Part shown: in pieces, positions 11,530-25,156 of the stretch
How positions within the stretch are numbered: the first letter of the stretch is position 1
How the letters are laid out: every line of letters begins with the position of its first letter
Assembly: GCA_946699065.1 (NCBI GenBank)
Contig: CAMPDV010000099.1
Coordinates: 682,001-746,000, forward strand
Length of the DNA stretch: 64,000 nt
DNA from: Loxodes magnus
Lineage: Eukaryota > Ciliophora > Karyorelictea > Loxodida > Loxodidae
Direction of reading: 5' to 3'
Made by a program: the position numbers and the translations under genes
The notes under the pieces: generated by a model
What the model was told of the DNA's origin: nothing
The model's database searches: none
Seen by the model: the letters and a program-made list of their open reading frames with translations, nothing else

Positions 11530-14500
11530 TATAATTTTAAAAAAATATTTAGTTTAAATCTTTAAGTTAAAAAATTCTGAAATAATATTTTATGGTTTAA
11601 GTTAAACATAAGCTACTTCGGTTAAAAACTAAAATTATGAAATAAACTTTATTTTGCTCCTAACTTATTAAATATAATTTAAGTTTTATCTATGAAAGTT
11701 TGCTTTTGGATATTTCTTCAAAAGATAGTTCTGGAACCATAATTATCTTAAATATTTGTATAATTTTTGATTCTGTGTACAGACAATTACTCTTACTTAA
11801 GGTATAAAAATAAGAATTATAGATTATTCATCTATAAAGTTCAAAAGTCAGCTAACTAGAGTATTAATGTTCTTTTAACAAAATGCAGTGAAAAATAAAG
11901 TTATATATAAAGACCTTTATTTTACTTCGATCAATATTTCTTTATAAATCAAATGTTAAAACAAAAGTTTTATAATATAACTTATAGTGAGATTTTATAA
12001 AGGAAGTGTAGATGTTCAAAGATTTTAAAATAAATCCTTATCTTTTTAATTTTTTCAAATTAAATACTTTTTTCTAAGTTTAAACCTTTTTGAACATTTT
12101 AGAATTTGAACATTTTGATTTAAAAAATTTAATTCCTCAACTAAATGTAGAAGATATAAGGCTAGTTACTTTTCTAAAAGCTTCAAAAACTTTATATTTC
12201 ATAAAAAATTTTATAATATTAATAAAAATCGATTTAAAAGCAATCTGGATAGACTTATAAAAAAATAATGCTTGCAGTTCAAATTTAAAGAATTATAATA
12301 GAAGAAAAAATAAATTTGAGGTATCGTTAGATATAAAAAGTAAATAAACAAATTTAAAAAATTCTATTAACCAGCTAATTTAAGAAAGTTTAATTGTAAA
12401 TCTTAGTAACTAGGAAATTGGGAATTAATTAATTCAAAATTTGGCAGAATTGAAATAAAATGTAAAAAGTAGAACATCGCTTTTTCTCTTCAATTATACA
12501 ATTGATTTTTATTTATAAAATAAAGCATGACAGTATTTTCAGTTTAAAATAAAACTTTATAGAAACTTAAAACCCCTTTTGCTAATTTCTCTACCAATAC
12601 CTTTGAAATTAAATAGAAAAATATTGTTATATCCATACATTTTTCTTAGGTACAAACACCAAGTATAATTATTAAAACTAAAAAGATAGTTGCTTATTAA
12701 TAATTTTTGCTTGGCTTTTTATCTCTTCTAAAGGGGACTGCTTTACTATCTTTATTAAATTATTCCTTAGCCTACCAAAATAACTACAAGCTTATTTTAA
12801 ATTCAAATTTCTATTATTTATTTCATAGCTGAGATTTCAACTTAATATATTCGCTAAATTTCTTTATAGAGTTATAGAAACTAACCTTAATATAAAAATT
12901 ACTATATAAGCTTAATAATTTTAAAGCTGATTAAAAATCCAAATGAAGCGTAAATTTAACTAAACCCTTATCTAAAATTTCATTTTAAATTAGATTACAT
13001 TTATCAGATAAAATTTCCTATATATCTATTCATTAAATTCTTGTAGCTGGACCAAAGCACTAAAACTTATTTCCAGATAAAGTTCATAAATTATCCGATT
13101 TTATTTTTAGTACTCATCTTATTTATAATTTTGATATCTCGCAAAGCTTATAAGTAAAAGCTAGATTTATCTATTAATTTTTTGGCATCTTAGGCTTTCT
13201 CTATTAGATCTATTTATTTATTGTGGGTGTATCTAGTTTAAATTTATCTAAATAAAGTTTAGGCTTTTATTTAGGAACAAGACTTTATAAAAATTCGAAA
13301 TAGTCTAAGTAACTCATTAACTCTAAATTTATAGAGTACCTATAAAGAAAAATATTATTATGCCTCATAAATAAATAGAAAAAAGCCAAAATGATTATAC
13401 TTAGATTTATATCCAAATTAATTTAAGCAACAACTAAAAATTTAGAATAAAGGCAATTATATCCTGCTATAAAATACTTTTTCTAAACTCATATATAATC
13501 CTTTAAAAAAAAGTTGGTACTAAATAAGTTTAAGTTATCGATCATAATGCAACATTTGTTTAAGTTATAATTATATAAATTTAACTATCTAAATTTTTAA
13601 CTAAACTGCGTTCTTTATAGAGTGAAATGCTTTTAGTATTTTTATTTTTAACTTTGTTAATTTAGAGTTTTATCAAAAGCTGAAAAAGTAGCGTAAACAA
13701 TTAAAAAAAATTGAGGTTATTTAAGGAATTAATTTTTTATTTTCGATCCAAGGCTTCAAATATTTAAAATAGCAAGCATGTTGTTTATTATTTAAATTAT
13801 TTTTATATAAATTGAGTAAAGGAATGAAATCTTTTATTATTTAGTGAAAATTAATATTAAATTTAAACTCTAAACAATTCTCTTTTATAAATGAGATAAT
13901 TTATAAAAAAAGTTTGGCTTTTTTAAATGTTTAAAAAAAGAAATTTGAAAGTCCAACAATAAGACAATGAAAATAACTAAATCGATATTAACTTTATTGG
14001 CGAGAAGATAAGTGAAGAAATAAAGGAGATTATTTATTAATAATTTTCAATAGTTTCTGAAATAAAAAAAGGACTAAAAAATTAAATTTGCTTAATTTTT
14101 TATTGGGGGTATGGATTTTAATTAATTTAAATTTTTTAGGAATTTTATTATTAGCTTATTAATAAGCAAATATTTAATTTTGGTGTTCTAATGTATTTTT
14201 ACTTTTATTTTTATTTTATTTCTTAATTATCTTAAATATCTAGGCATCACCAGGAATTGACTGAGATCATGTTGACTGTTTGCAAGAATAAGATTGATAT
14301 TTCAAATCTTTTGTCTGTATGTTTTTTGTTAAGTGCTTTAAAGTTTTAAATCATTCATTAAATCTATTAAGTTTATTTCTTGTTAAAAAAATCAGCTTTA
14401 AAGCTATTTTTGATAATTTCCATTTAATGAGTTTTTAAAAAGAAGGACTTTATAATTTATTTCTTTATAATTTGAAGAAAAAAAAGTTTAACTATTATTC

Positions 14501-17156
14501 TTAGATTTCTCGAAAAAATAAGAATTTTAAATAATAAGATAATAACTTATAAAGGAAAAGACTATCATTATTCTCATTTTGCTCAACATGAAGATTCATT
14601 AAATTTATATCTTCGCTTATAAAATAGTTTTAAGGAATTATCAGATATTAACTTATAGAAAAATATTAAATAGACAACTGTGATAGAGAAGTTTATCAAA
14701 TATAAACGATTATATTTATGGTACCCTGTTTCTTGTTATAATTAATATAAAACTTTTTTTTACAATTGAACCTGTTAAAAAAAATTTCAAGTTTTAAGAA
14801 AATAAAATTAAAGATGATTATAGCAATATTTTTGAAGGAAATTGTTTTAAAGATTAGATAGAGAATTATCTTATAATTATATGTATTTACTTTTTTTAAT
14901 TTTGCTAATTTTTTTAAATTTTTTCTTTTAATGAATTATTGCTTGCAAAAAGTCTGATTTATCTATGATATTTCTTTAATTTTTTTAATTGATATAAGCC
15001 TATTTCTAGGTTAAGAATCTACAAGATATATTTTAAATTTAGAGTATTTATTTGATGATAAAACAGTATATTAAGATTATAATACTAAAAAGGAGAGTTT
15101 TGTCTATTAAATGTGAATAATCATATTATATTTTTTAAATTTAGCTTAGTAAAATTTTTATGGTTCTCTGCTTTTTGAATATTAGTTACACTAAATTAGA
15201 ATTAGGTTCAAAATCTATTTATCATAAACTAAAATTGAAAATGAGTGCTTTATTTTATTCCTCTTATAGTTATTGCTTTTTTTTAAAGTTAAAGAAAAAA
15301 TTAGCTAAAAGCTTTCCATAAAGATAGGTATTTCTAAATTTATTGCCTTCACTGTGCGTATTGAAATAAAATAAACCGAAGATTTTTTTTGATAAGCTTG
15401 GTAGTTTTATTTATTAGATAATTTCTATAGAAGGAAATAAAAATAAGTTTATTAAGCAAGTATAAGAATAAACTAACGAAAGAGTTTAATATTATTGGTT
15501 TTCTATTTATTTAGCCTTATAATTATTTCTTTGATTTACTATAATTAATTAATTTTATTTACTTTAGAACCATTTATCTATAATAATTAAATAATAGATT
15601 CATTAAGCTTTTTATTTCTTTAATTTTACTTAATCTTTTGATCTCATTATTTAAAATAAAATTTTAATTTCATTTCCAAATATTTAAGTTTATAAAGAAT
15701 AACTTTTCTTTAAGTTATAGACAGAAGAAGCTTATTTCTTAATAGCTCTTCAAATTTTTTTAACAAAGTAGCAAGTTACTAGTACTATGCTTTTTTCTAA
15801 AAAGAATGAATTAACCTTCTTAAATTAAAAAAAATTGGCTATTAAGTCTATTTCACTTTATTATTATTAAAGTGATTTAAATTGCTTCTAAATTTATGTT
15901 TTGATTTTGAATTTCAAATGATTGATAGCTATTTTAAATGCCAGGCTTAAATATATATAACTTTAATCTATTTATTGTTTCCCTTTTATTTTATTCTGAA
16001 TTAACACCAATTTAAAAAATTATAAAGAAAGTGGAGTTAGAAACCTAAAAAATATAGTTGCATGAAAAGAAGTCTTCATAGCCACATAATAATGCTTATT
16101 TTTTCTATAATTTATCCCTTTAATTTTAATTAATTTTCAAGATCTTTCTTCTTTTTTTTATTTATCTTATACTTATATAATTTCTACACCTAAAGAATCT
16201 TATATCGAAAGAAAAAAAGTCTCACTTTTAATTTATAAGTATAGTTTTTAGTAAGAATATATATGATTAAACAAAATAAATGAGCAATAAGAAAAAAAGA
16301 ATGAAAAGGATTATTTTAAAAGACTAAATGAAATTAGCCTAATTCATTTTTAAAGACTCAGTCATTTATTTTCTAATAACTTCAATATATTTTATTTTTA
16401 GAGTTACTTAAACTTTAGATATTCATATTAAATCAAAGTTAGCAATAAGAGATGAAATAAGAAAAAAGGAAAAGGTTAAAAATTAGTTGAAGATATATCT
16501 ATTTGTTGAATAAGGTTATTCAAACTTCAATAATAGTAATAGTTAGCTATTATGACAATTCACTCTGTTTATTCATAAAATTTTGATTTTATAATACTTG
16601 TTATAGCTTTATATAACCTCAAATAATAGAATTTATTAGATCTTGAGCTTATAAAAATTTAATTTGATATTAATATTTATTCTTTGTGCTTTCAATTTTA
16701 TTCTGAGGCAGATTAACTCCTTATCTTTTTAATAAGTCTACTTCAGTCAAAATTAATAGATTTGTTTAATTAAAAAAATTTTTTTAACTTCATTAGAAAA
16801 AGAAGCTTTTGCCCCAATGAATCAAATTGAAAATCTAAGCTAAAATTATTTAAATTTCATTACCTTTAGCGAAATTCTTTTTACATCCAGAATTTCTAAA
16901 CAAATGGATTTATTAAAGTTAAAAGAAAATGAATTGTAGATTATATAAAAAAGGATTTACGATTTTTATTTATATATTAAGCATTAAATATAAAGAAGTC
17001 TTTAATAAAATTTAACTAGCTTTTGAACTTTTAGCAATTTAGTAAAAATCCATAATTTAAAACTCGACTGATAGAAATTTTGTGATGCAGATTTAATTAT
17101 AAGATGTAAAAAAGCTTTAGTAAAATGAGATAATTAACTTAGCAAATTTCTTATTA
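11530..17156. other. Long AT-rich region without a supported gene
   Basis: I read both strands for domain motifs and for similarity to the paralogue families of this window and found none. The part next to 11529 should carry the promoter of the 9 kb WWE gene. There is no tRNA-like B box, no long direct or inverted repeat, and no GC-rich island. Given the genetic code, unrecognised genes could still be present. Confidence 0.4.
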
Positions 17157-18194
17157 TCAATAATATAATGTTTAAATACTGTTAATAAGAATCTAGTCAG
17201 TATTTCTTTCTAAAAATACTTGGTTCATTATTATTTCTATCTGATCTTATTGTATCTCTTTTCCTTACATTTTTCTTTTTATTTTTGAGTAAAAGTTTTC
17301 CTATTTTCCATATACTATTGTGTTCAAAATTCCTTACATTGATATCATCATGAGGGATATAATTGATGCATATTCAGGAAGCGATTTTTAAAAGCTTTAA
17401 GCAAATCTTGTAACAAGTGATCCAATTCTTCCAAAAAAGAGGATGATTGGGTACCACAACATATTCTAAATTTTGCTTTTAATTTAGTTCTAAATTTCGA
17501 AGCTTAAATCAACTATACAAGGATCATCTTGAAGATTTTGCATTATGTGCATGATATTTCGGTACATAAAGCCTATCATTAAGAATGTTATTATATAAAA
17601 GGAATATAAAGCATAGAATCTTATAAAGCTTTCATCTAAATTATGCATTCTATCTGCAATTCAGCATACACCTACAATTTGACTATAATTATTTTCAACC
17701 AATGGAAAAATAGAAGGGTATAAAGGAACTCCATAAGCGATAATTCAAAATACAGATTTGTGCTTTTACATATTTTTGATTCAGTGATATGAAACTAAAG
17801 TGCCATTTTGAGCATTAACTTAGAGATAAAGTCTTACGCAGATGCAAATTACTCAAAAATACGAACACAAAGAAAAATAATTAGCCAAAAAACCCTAAAT
17901 GACACAAAATTAAGAATATCCATCAAATGGATCCAAAATAATGCATAAAGATACCATAAAATCGCAGAATTACAAATTTAAAATGAATGAATTTTAGAAA
18001 TTTCTAAGTTCTCTTATTCAAAGGCATATAAAAATAGCAAATAATGTAAATAATATAGAAATTCCTGAAACTATAATTAAAGCAAACCTTCAAGGTTCTT
18101 CAAAATATTCATTCTATATTTGTTTTCCAGATTTCAAAGCCATTGAAGTAAAATATAATCATGCTTAAGAAATAACAAAAAAAACTAAATCCAT
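17157..18194 (-). CDS. Seven-transmembrane receptor, cAMP-receptor-like GPCR family
   Basis: A 345-residue protein from ATG 18194 to UGA 17157-17159, followed by TAATAA. Seven hydrophobic helices are visible at about 37-60, 69-87, 97-120, 148-165, 189-211, 244-263 and 276-296. Motifs recall the Dictyostelium cAR/secretin-like class: SFILNLQFCD in TM2, CSYFWVICICVRLY at the end of TM3, FWIIAYGVPLYP in TM4, VGVCWIAD before TM5, FFGRIGSL in TM6 and MQGILNTIVYG in TM7. The two-Cys pattern (Cys97 and Cys177, CWI) fits the usual TM3-loop 2 disulfide. The short N-terminus has no clear ligand domain, and the C-tail is about 50 residues. Seven of eight Trp codons are UGA, all in transmembrane or loop positions where this family has Trp. 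The ligand is unknown. The gene stands alone, next to a tRNA-Val. Confidence 0.85.
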
Positions 18195-18427
18195 TTTTAT
18201 TTTATGAACGTAATTTTAGAACTCAAATCAATTTTAAGTTATTTCGGAATTTAATCTTTCATTAGTGTAATTTAAAAACTAAAATTTAGAATACAAACTA
18301 ATGTAATAAAAATGCTATTAAGTTTCTTTTATATAATTAAGTTAGTTCTTAATTTCTAATTTATTAAATACCAGATTTACACTAATAGTTTGATAATAAA
18401 TTTTAAAGGGGAATTAATTAAAAATTA

Positions 18428-18500
18428 TACAGACAGCGGGGTTCGAACCCACGACCTACTGCGTGTAAAGCAGTCGTCATAGCCACTAGACCATGTCTGC
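18428..18500 (-). tRNA. tRNA-Val (anticodon TAC), intact copy
   Basis: A 73-nt gene reading from 18500 downward. Acceptor GCAGACA pairs with TGTCTGT, the anticodon stem ACTGC/GCAGT is fully paired, the loop TTTACAC gives TAC, and the B box is GGGTTCGAAC. This is the best-formed of the four tRNA-Val sequences in the window and the natural reference for the mispaired copy at 6391 and the two fragments at 41286 and 55083. Confidence 0.95.
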
Positions 18501-18591
18501 TCATCTTTATATTAATACACAAAATATAAAATATCTAAATCATAATATTTCCTTTGCTATTTAAGAATGGAAAAATACAAACTATTTAAAA

Positions 18592-19456
18592 AAGTTAAAG
18601 TTAAAAAGCTTTATTAAAGCCTTAGTAGTCAGCCATCTGACCTATTCTATTAGCTTGTCTCTATTAGTTTGTCTTGAATTCCTACTAGGCTTAGTTAAGC
18701 GGTGTAGCACTTCATTAGTGCACCATCCTTTAATATTCTGAATAGTTTTGGTCTTGCACTTAGCGTTCCTAATTATTTATCCAAGGATTAAGATTTGAAT
18801 TAAAGAATTTTTTTCTATAAATTTTTCCGCTTTATGTTGGATATATCCTAAATAGTTTTCTAAAAATATCTTATTTATTCTTTCTTTAAATTTCGCTTAG
18901 TTAGTAGCAGTATTTTCATTGGTGTTATTTATTGCACACGTAGCCTTTTATTCTTCTTTTAAACTATTATTCCTGTAACACTTATTTAATTTAAATTTAC
19001 TACTTATTTTAAATAAACGTTTACTATTTATTTTAATTTGAGGCTTCATTTTCTATTTCCATAGGATCTGATTAATTATGTTAAAACGAAAATGGCGTTA
19101 TCTGAATTTATTATTAAATTTAAAGAATTCTTTGTTCCAGTTTGTTTTCTATTTCTTATGATGATTAATATTGTCTCTCAAGTAAAGACGTTATTAGTTT
19201 TTCTAATTTTTATACTTTATCAGTGAGGTATCTATTTTTAAACATAAACTCTTTTAATGACTTAGATAATACTTCTATTTGAGTTTGTGTCGGAAGTTTT
19301 TTTAATTCTGGATTTCCAAGTGGTTAATGTTCGTCATATCAATCATATTTCTCACTTTCACTCATTCTAATTATTTCGCTTTATTATTTTTTAGAGAATT
19401 TTCCTGTTTAAATGTTTTGTTCAAAGTTCTGTTATTTCTTAGAAGCCATTTTATAT
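18592..19456. repeat. About 865-bp dispersed repeat, copy A (copy B at 57417-58284)
   Basis: Nearly identical in sequence and orientation to 57417-58284, with only scattered single differences over the whole length, so the copies look recent. Both begin in a GTTAAA-rich stretch followed by AAAAGCTTT and end just past the ATG of the minus-strand frame it carries. I see no terminal inverted repeats and no clear target-site duplication. The content is described under the CDS entry at 18712-19449. Confidence 0.85.
18712..19449 (-). CDS. Coiled-coil, zinc-knuckle-like protein of retroelement ORF1/Gag type
   Basis: From ATG 19449 to UGA 18712-18714, about 245 residues, Gln/Asn/Lys-rich. The segment after SLKEFMFKNRYLTDK forms a heptad-like coiled coil. 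Near the C-terminal third is a Cys/His cluster, YVCNKQHQWKYCYQ, that resembles a retroelement zinc knuckle; a similar cluster, KCWYCNQDNH, occurs in the insertion at 52868-53707. Such coiled-coil plus knuckle proteins are typical nucleic-acid-binding first proteins of retroelements. No reverse transcriptase lies next to it. A domesticated host gene is an alternative. UGA at 18712 is taken as the stop, but similar sequence runs on for another 35 codons, so the end is uncertain. The family is not decided, and I treat the copies as fossils. Confidence 0.5.
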
Positions 19457-21388
19457 TATTGATCTAATAAAATATTGATTGCTTTAAGAAATCTTTGACC
19501 ATATCTTTATTGTTCATCTACTATTATAATACATTAGAGTCAAAAAATATTAAAAATGATAAACTTCTATATAATTAATTTAATTTCATCAATCAAGAAT
19601 TTTATTCCAATTAACTTAATTTGTATATTTTAAAGTTTAACAAATAAAACATTTTATATACTTAAAAAATATAAATGGAATATTAAAAAAAAATGCTTTT
19701 TTTATTAAAATCTTGTTAAATAATTTGAACACTTTATTATACAATGTGGCTTCTTAGGAAAATTATAAACATTAAAGAATGCTACCAGTATGAAATTATG
19801 CAGAATACCTGCTTAACCATATTAAATGATAATAAAAATATAAATAATAATAAAAATATATAAATTTATTAATATTTAGTTTAAGATTTGTAATCTAAAT
19901 AAAGTTAAATATTTGTATAATAATTGAAAATTAAAAATAATGTAATTTAAATAATTATTAATATTATATATTTTAAATCTTAGATAAACTTTTATATTAT
20001 TTTAAATATTTAATTAATATCCTACCTTTAATTATTTAACTAATTATTTCTTTTATTAAATTAAATTTTAAACTATTAAAGTTAAATTAATCAGAAGTTT
20101 TAATTAATAAGTTGTTCATTTATTTAGGGTTTACTTTAGTTTGGTATATTAATTAAAACTATTTAATTAATGTAAAATAAGAATTCTTGTAAAAGATTCA
20201 AACTTTTATCTATTTTAAATTTTTTGAAATAAAAAGAAAAAATAAATCCTCAAATGAAATAAAATTTTAAATTAGCATTCTTTATATTTTCGTTATTTTC
20301 TTTTATAATTTAAGCCAAATAAAAATAATTCTTTTAGCTAATTTTTTGGATTTTAATAGCTAGTAGAATATTTATATCAATCTTATTTAATCTTCATCTA
20401 TTTTAAATTTTCTATTCATAATTTTTGTTTTAATCTAATAAGTTTACTTGAAAGATATTTCTACTTTACCTAATTTTTATCATACAAAATAGATTTAAAT
20501 TTTATTGAAAAGCATTAATATATTTTGACTATTATTAGCATTAATCCAAAATTATTTTTTGCTTTTATTAAGAAAATAATACTTAATTTATATATTTCTA
20601 TAAAGAAGGAAATCAATTAAAAATTAAATTTTATCTAAAATTTACTATATAATATTTGAACATATTTTATCTTAATTATTTACTTTTTAATCCGTTCTAA
20701 AAATAATATCTGCATTTATAAATTTAAAACTATAAGTATAAAATCCTTTTAATGAGGATTTATAAACAAAATTTTAGTTTTTAATTAATTTTTAGCTTAA
20801 TAGCATATTTAATAATAATTATTAGTTTTTAGTTTTAAAATATAATTAACCCTGCTTTTCGCCTTTTAAATAAATAATGTATAATATGATTTATTATAAA
20901 AGTATATATTCTTCATCTTAAATTTAATTATTAATCATCTAATTTAAAAAATTTATTAAAAAAGGAAAAATAAATAAATTAATAATTTTAGTTTAAGATC
21001 TGAATCAAAAGATTTTCATTTTAAATGCTTACTTATTATTTTATTTTAATATTCTAAAGAAAAAATGAATAATCAATAGATATAAATAAACTTTAAAATA
21101 TTCCTAATTTAAGTAAACATTTTATTACCTTCTCTATTATTTATTTATTTCTTCTTAATAAACTATTTCTTTTATTATTTTTATATTTAGTTTGTTAGCA
21201 TTTTTATTTAATTAATAGTCTAAGTTAAATTATTTCTTAAAAATAGCTAAAATGTTTAAGCTTAGTTAGTTATATTTTCTAAAAATAAAAGCTGTAAATA
21301 TAAATTAAAAAATACGAAAGTGATTGAAGAGTAGTTTAACTATATTAAATATATTATATTAATAGTAGCTATAAGTTAAAATTCTATT
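19457..21388. other. Extremely AT-rich spacer
   Basis: Among the most AT-rich parts of the window, with long A/T runs and very few G or C. There is no motif, RNA gene or repeat of note. The right end is the 3' flank of the Kelch gene that stops at 21389. Confidence 0.55.
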
Positions 21389-23026
21389 TCAGTTAATAAA
21401 CTTTTATTTTATCTTAATCCACTTTCCTTTGCTCATTTCATAACTATACAACTTACTTTTAAAATTGAACTAAAATATGCTATTTCTATTTTCAATTGGT
21501 TGAGCAAAGTCATATTATAAAAAATTTGGATAGCTTCCTTCCATTAAAGTTACAACTTTCAAATCATAAAGCTAGTTTACTAAGTTTGAACTATTTCCAT
21601 AGATTAGAAAAGCAAAAAGTTACCTTAAAAAGATAGCTGAAGTTGTGGTCTTGCTACTGATTTTCTACTCACTTATAGTTCATTAATTCTCTAACCCATT
21701 ATAAACTTAGATTTTATCTTAATACGAAAGCCATAAGCAATTTAATCCTCCAATTGCATAAATGCTAGAGTCATAAAAATCGCATCCAAAAGATTAAATT
21801 GGAGTTTTAATTGATGTGATGGAGTCGAATTTTTTCTGGCTTATATTGAACACTTCACATTTTTCTAAATCTTTATACTATTTATTTAAATAAATGCCTC
21901 CAGATATTATGTAGATTAAATAGCTTCTATCAAATTTTGTTCTGTGCGAACTTCTTTAAGACTACATTTAGAATTCTTAATTACAGTTATAGGAATGAAT
22001 GGTGAATCTATCTTACTTAGATTAATAACCACCTGATATAAGCAATGTTTTTTGATAAATCTATTCTACTTATGTAGAGGATTATTCTAATGGATCAATG
22101 TTAACTTCTATTTCATCAAACTAGTTTAAAGGAAATGAATATAGCATTTTGTAGTTAGAATTATACTCAAAAGTATAAATTTCCTTGAATCAAAAGCGCT
22201 TTTTAAGGTTAGGACATACTTCATACTTGATTATTCCCAGTCCAAATCTCGCTATAATTTGATGGGCACTAATTTTCTAATAGCTTCTGAGTATTTTTCT
22301 TAAGAATAATATTTGAACATTTATTAGTCTTTTCTATAATTGCATAGTTACTAAATTATAGAAACAACTTTAATAGTAAATTAATTTCATATCATTTTAG
22401 TAATTACCTTTACATTTAATTAAATTAGAAATACCTTCCATTAACTTATTCCCATCCTTCATAAAGTTAATAGCATATTATTTAGCTTTGTAGTTAAAAA
22501 ATTAATAGAAGATATATTAAAACTTAACAAACTATAAATTCCTTAAAATTATATAATAAGAATGAAGATAAAAATCAGAATAACTAATAAATAAGAGCTA
22601 CAATGAATAATCAAATTTTAACTTAGTTAATAGACATTCTTAAAATATTAAAGTAATAAGAAAAGTTTTTAAAATTGCTTAGTTTCTTTAAAAGATTTGC
22701 TTTTATTAAATTGTTTCTACTTTTTATTTGACATCATTTAAGATTTTTTTCATTTTACTCCTACTTAGTAAATTATTTTCCAAAACCTCATCAATCTACC
22801 ATTACTACTACGAATTTAAGCTAATTTAATTATTTACTCTAGGGCTATTAAGCTTATAATTGCTTTAATCTTAGTTCAGCGTTTTTATTCAAATCTTAGT
22901 GATTTCATAATTTAAATTTTCGAAATTTAAAGGTTAATTAGTAATTAGATTGGAATATAAGCTTTATTAATTAAAATATAGACAAGCTTTGAAAGAGTGC
23001 TTAAGTAACTTAAATAATGAGAACAT
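21389..23026 (-). CDS. Kelch-repeat protein, coiled-coil N-terminus
   Basis: Coding is certain from about 22160 down to the UGA at 21389-21391, where the translation aligns with the Kelch half of the 59733-62156 protein. Blades include LLISGGYQSKQDRF, YIISGGIYLNKQYKDLEKCE, SIYAIGGLNCLWLS...IQVYNGLENQWTISEQ and KSKLYSYEMSKGKWIKI. These show the GG and Tyr-x6-Trp pattern of Kelch propellers, with Trp as UGA in ENQW and as UGG in GKW eight codons before the stop. Upstream a helical or coiled-coil region runs to about 22820. The ATG at 23026 gives 545 residues but is a guess; other in-frame ATGs lie closer. No caspase-like module is visible. Kelch propellers bind protein partners, often in scaffolds or ubiquitin ligases; the partner here is unknown. 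Confidence 0.75.
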
Positions 23027-25156
23027 TCTGATAATTCAATAAATCAAAATAAAGAATCACTATAGCAAACTTACTTTATCAAGATAAATTAGAGTTTATA
23101 AGCCTTTTAATTGCAAACAATTCTATTTGATACTTGCTTTATAAATTTTATTTAAGCTGATATAAATACAAGTATATAGAATTATAAACAATGATTTAAA
23201 TAAGGGTTAGTAATCAAACTTTATAAATAAAGGCTATCATTCTTAATACTTTTACTCTTTATAATTTAAAGTTAATTTCAACTTACTGTTTTAAAACTAT
23301 AAATATAAAAGCTTTTCGCTTTTGTGTTAAACAAGTTAGTTTTAAATTAATTATCTTAAGTTTGCGTAGTCATGAAATGGGTCTACAAGTTCTTTTAGAT
23401 ATAGAATGGTAAATCTAATTAATTAGTTATTTAGAAACTTGTTACTTGTAAAGAAATATCTCATTAAATAATAAAATTTCCAGACTTAAGTTAGTAGATG
23501 AAATTAACGTATATTAATAGTAGTGCTTTCAATTTAATTAAGCTTACTAAAATTTATTTTAGTATTGTCTTTTTTTATTTATCTTACAGTTTTGATTTTG
23601 ATATATTTCTATTTAAATTTGGAATATATCTATATGCAAAGGCTAGTAAAGCATTCTATGTAAGTATGATAGTACAGAATATTTATAGTATAATTAGTCT
23701 AAATCTAAACTGTTTACTCTCTTAAATTCGCTCATTTTTTTAAATAGAATTTTCTTAATATATTCAGTAATATAAATCAGATAGCCCAATTATTTAGGGC
23801 TAGATATTAATCTTGCTATTATGAAAAAAAATGTAAGAGATATTTTAAATCAAAAGTTAATTGAAAATGTAAGTTAAAATTATCTTTAAAGCTTATCATT
23901 ATATATAAAAAGAATCTTAGCACTATTAGTATAGATATACTAGTAACTTATTTAAGCTTCAGATGTATAAATTATAATAAATGCTTATTTACTTTTTAAT
24001 TAAAATCTTCTTTATTATTATGATCTTCATAGCGCATTTCACAGTTATTTAAGTATAAAAGAAAAAGATATATCATTTTGGAAATAAGTAAAAAAGAATT
24101 AGCAACTGAGAAAAATTAAAGGAAGAATCTTATTATTTCAAGTTTAAAAATTAAGAAGATTTAGCATTTTTTTCAGAATCATTCTATCTATTAATAAAAT
24201 AAAAAAGCTCTATAAGAAACTAAGATTATAGTGCTCGTAGCTCTTTTAATAAAGTTTTGAAATATAAATTAAAAATAATTATTTAAATTTAAATTAAAAT
24301 AACTATATTTATGCTTTGAAATCAAAAAAGGGTATAAGAGTCAAATTTATTACAGATACCAAGGTTTATAATCGATTTTTCTTTTAAAATTCTAAATTAA
24401 ATTTCAAATTTCTAAAATTTTTAAAGAATTAATAGTTCTATTTATCTATCAATCAACAAGTACACTGTATATAGTAGTGTAAAAACCGAAATATTTATTT
24501 TAGCAGGAATTAATTATTAATATAGAAGGAATTATAATTAAAATTAGATTATATTTCTTACTAAAGGACTGATAACTAAGAAGCATACGAAGATATTTCT
24601 TTCAAATCTTATTTTATTAAGGATGTAAAAGGAAAAAACTAATTTGATTGTATTTTTAGTTAATTCTTTATGCACAGAAATTAAATTTTTATATACAGAA
24701 TTAGACATATTCGTATTCCTTTTCATTTTATTAAATAACCAATTAAAATTTCTATTTCTTAGAGATTTATTTTATTCAAGATTGAATGAAAGGAAGAATT
24801 CATAAAATATATTAATAACTTTGATTTAAAGCTTCTATTAAATTTATAGAGAAAGAAGAATGCTTTAGTTGATTTAACTATAATTTAGTTATCTTAGAGT
24901 ATGGATATGATAGAAAAGTTTGATTACAGTATTAGTATATTTACTACTATCATTATGATACTTTAGTAGTAATAGTCTCATTAAAACATTTGAAAAGTAC
25001 TTTCTACTATTAATTATTTTTGTTATATGTAAAACAGTTTATATTCAGATACTTAGTTCGAACTTTAGCTATTAAAAGATAAAATAGAAAGCAGGAAATT
25101 CAATTAAGCTTTAGTAATCTATTAATAAAATTAATTTTAAGCTTATATTTTTAAAT
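23027..25156. other. AT-rich intergenic sequence
   Basis: Nothing that I can defend. Short frames at 23498-23725 (+) and 24544-24726 (-) encode Lys/Asn/Phe-rich peptides without domain, paralogue or context support. Confidence 0.45.

Noticed and set aside
11328-11534. 68-codon plus-strand hydrophobic frame
   Set aside because: Antisense to the N-terminal part of the 9022-11529 gene.
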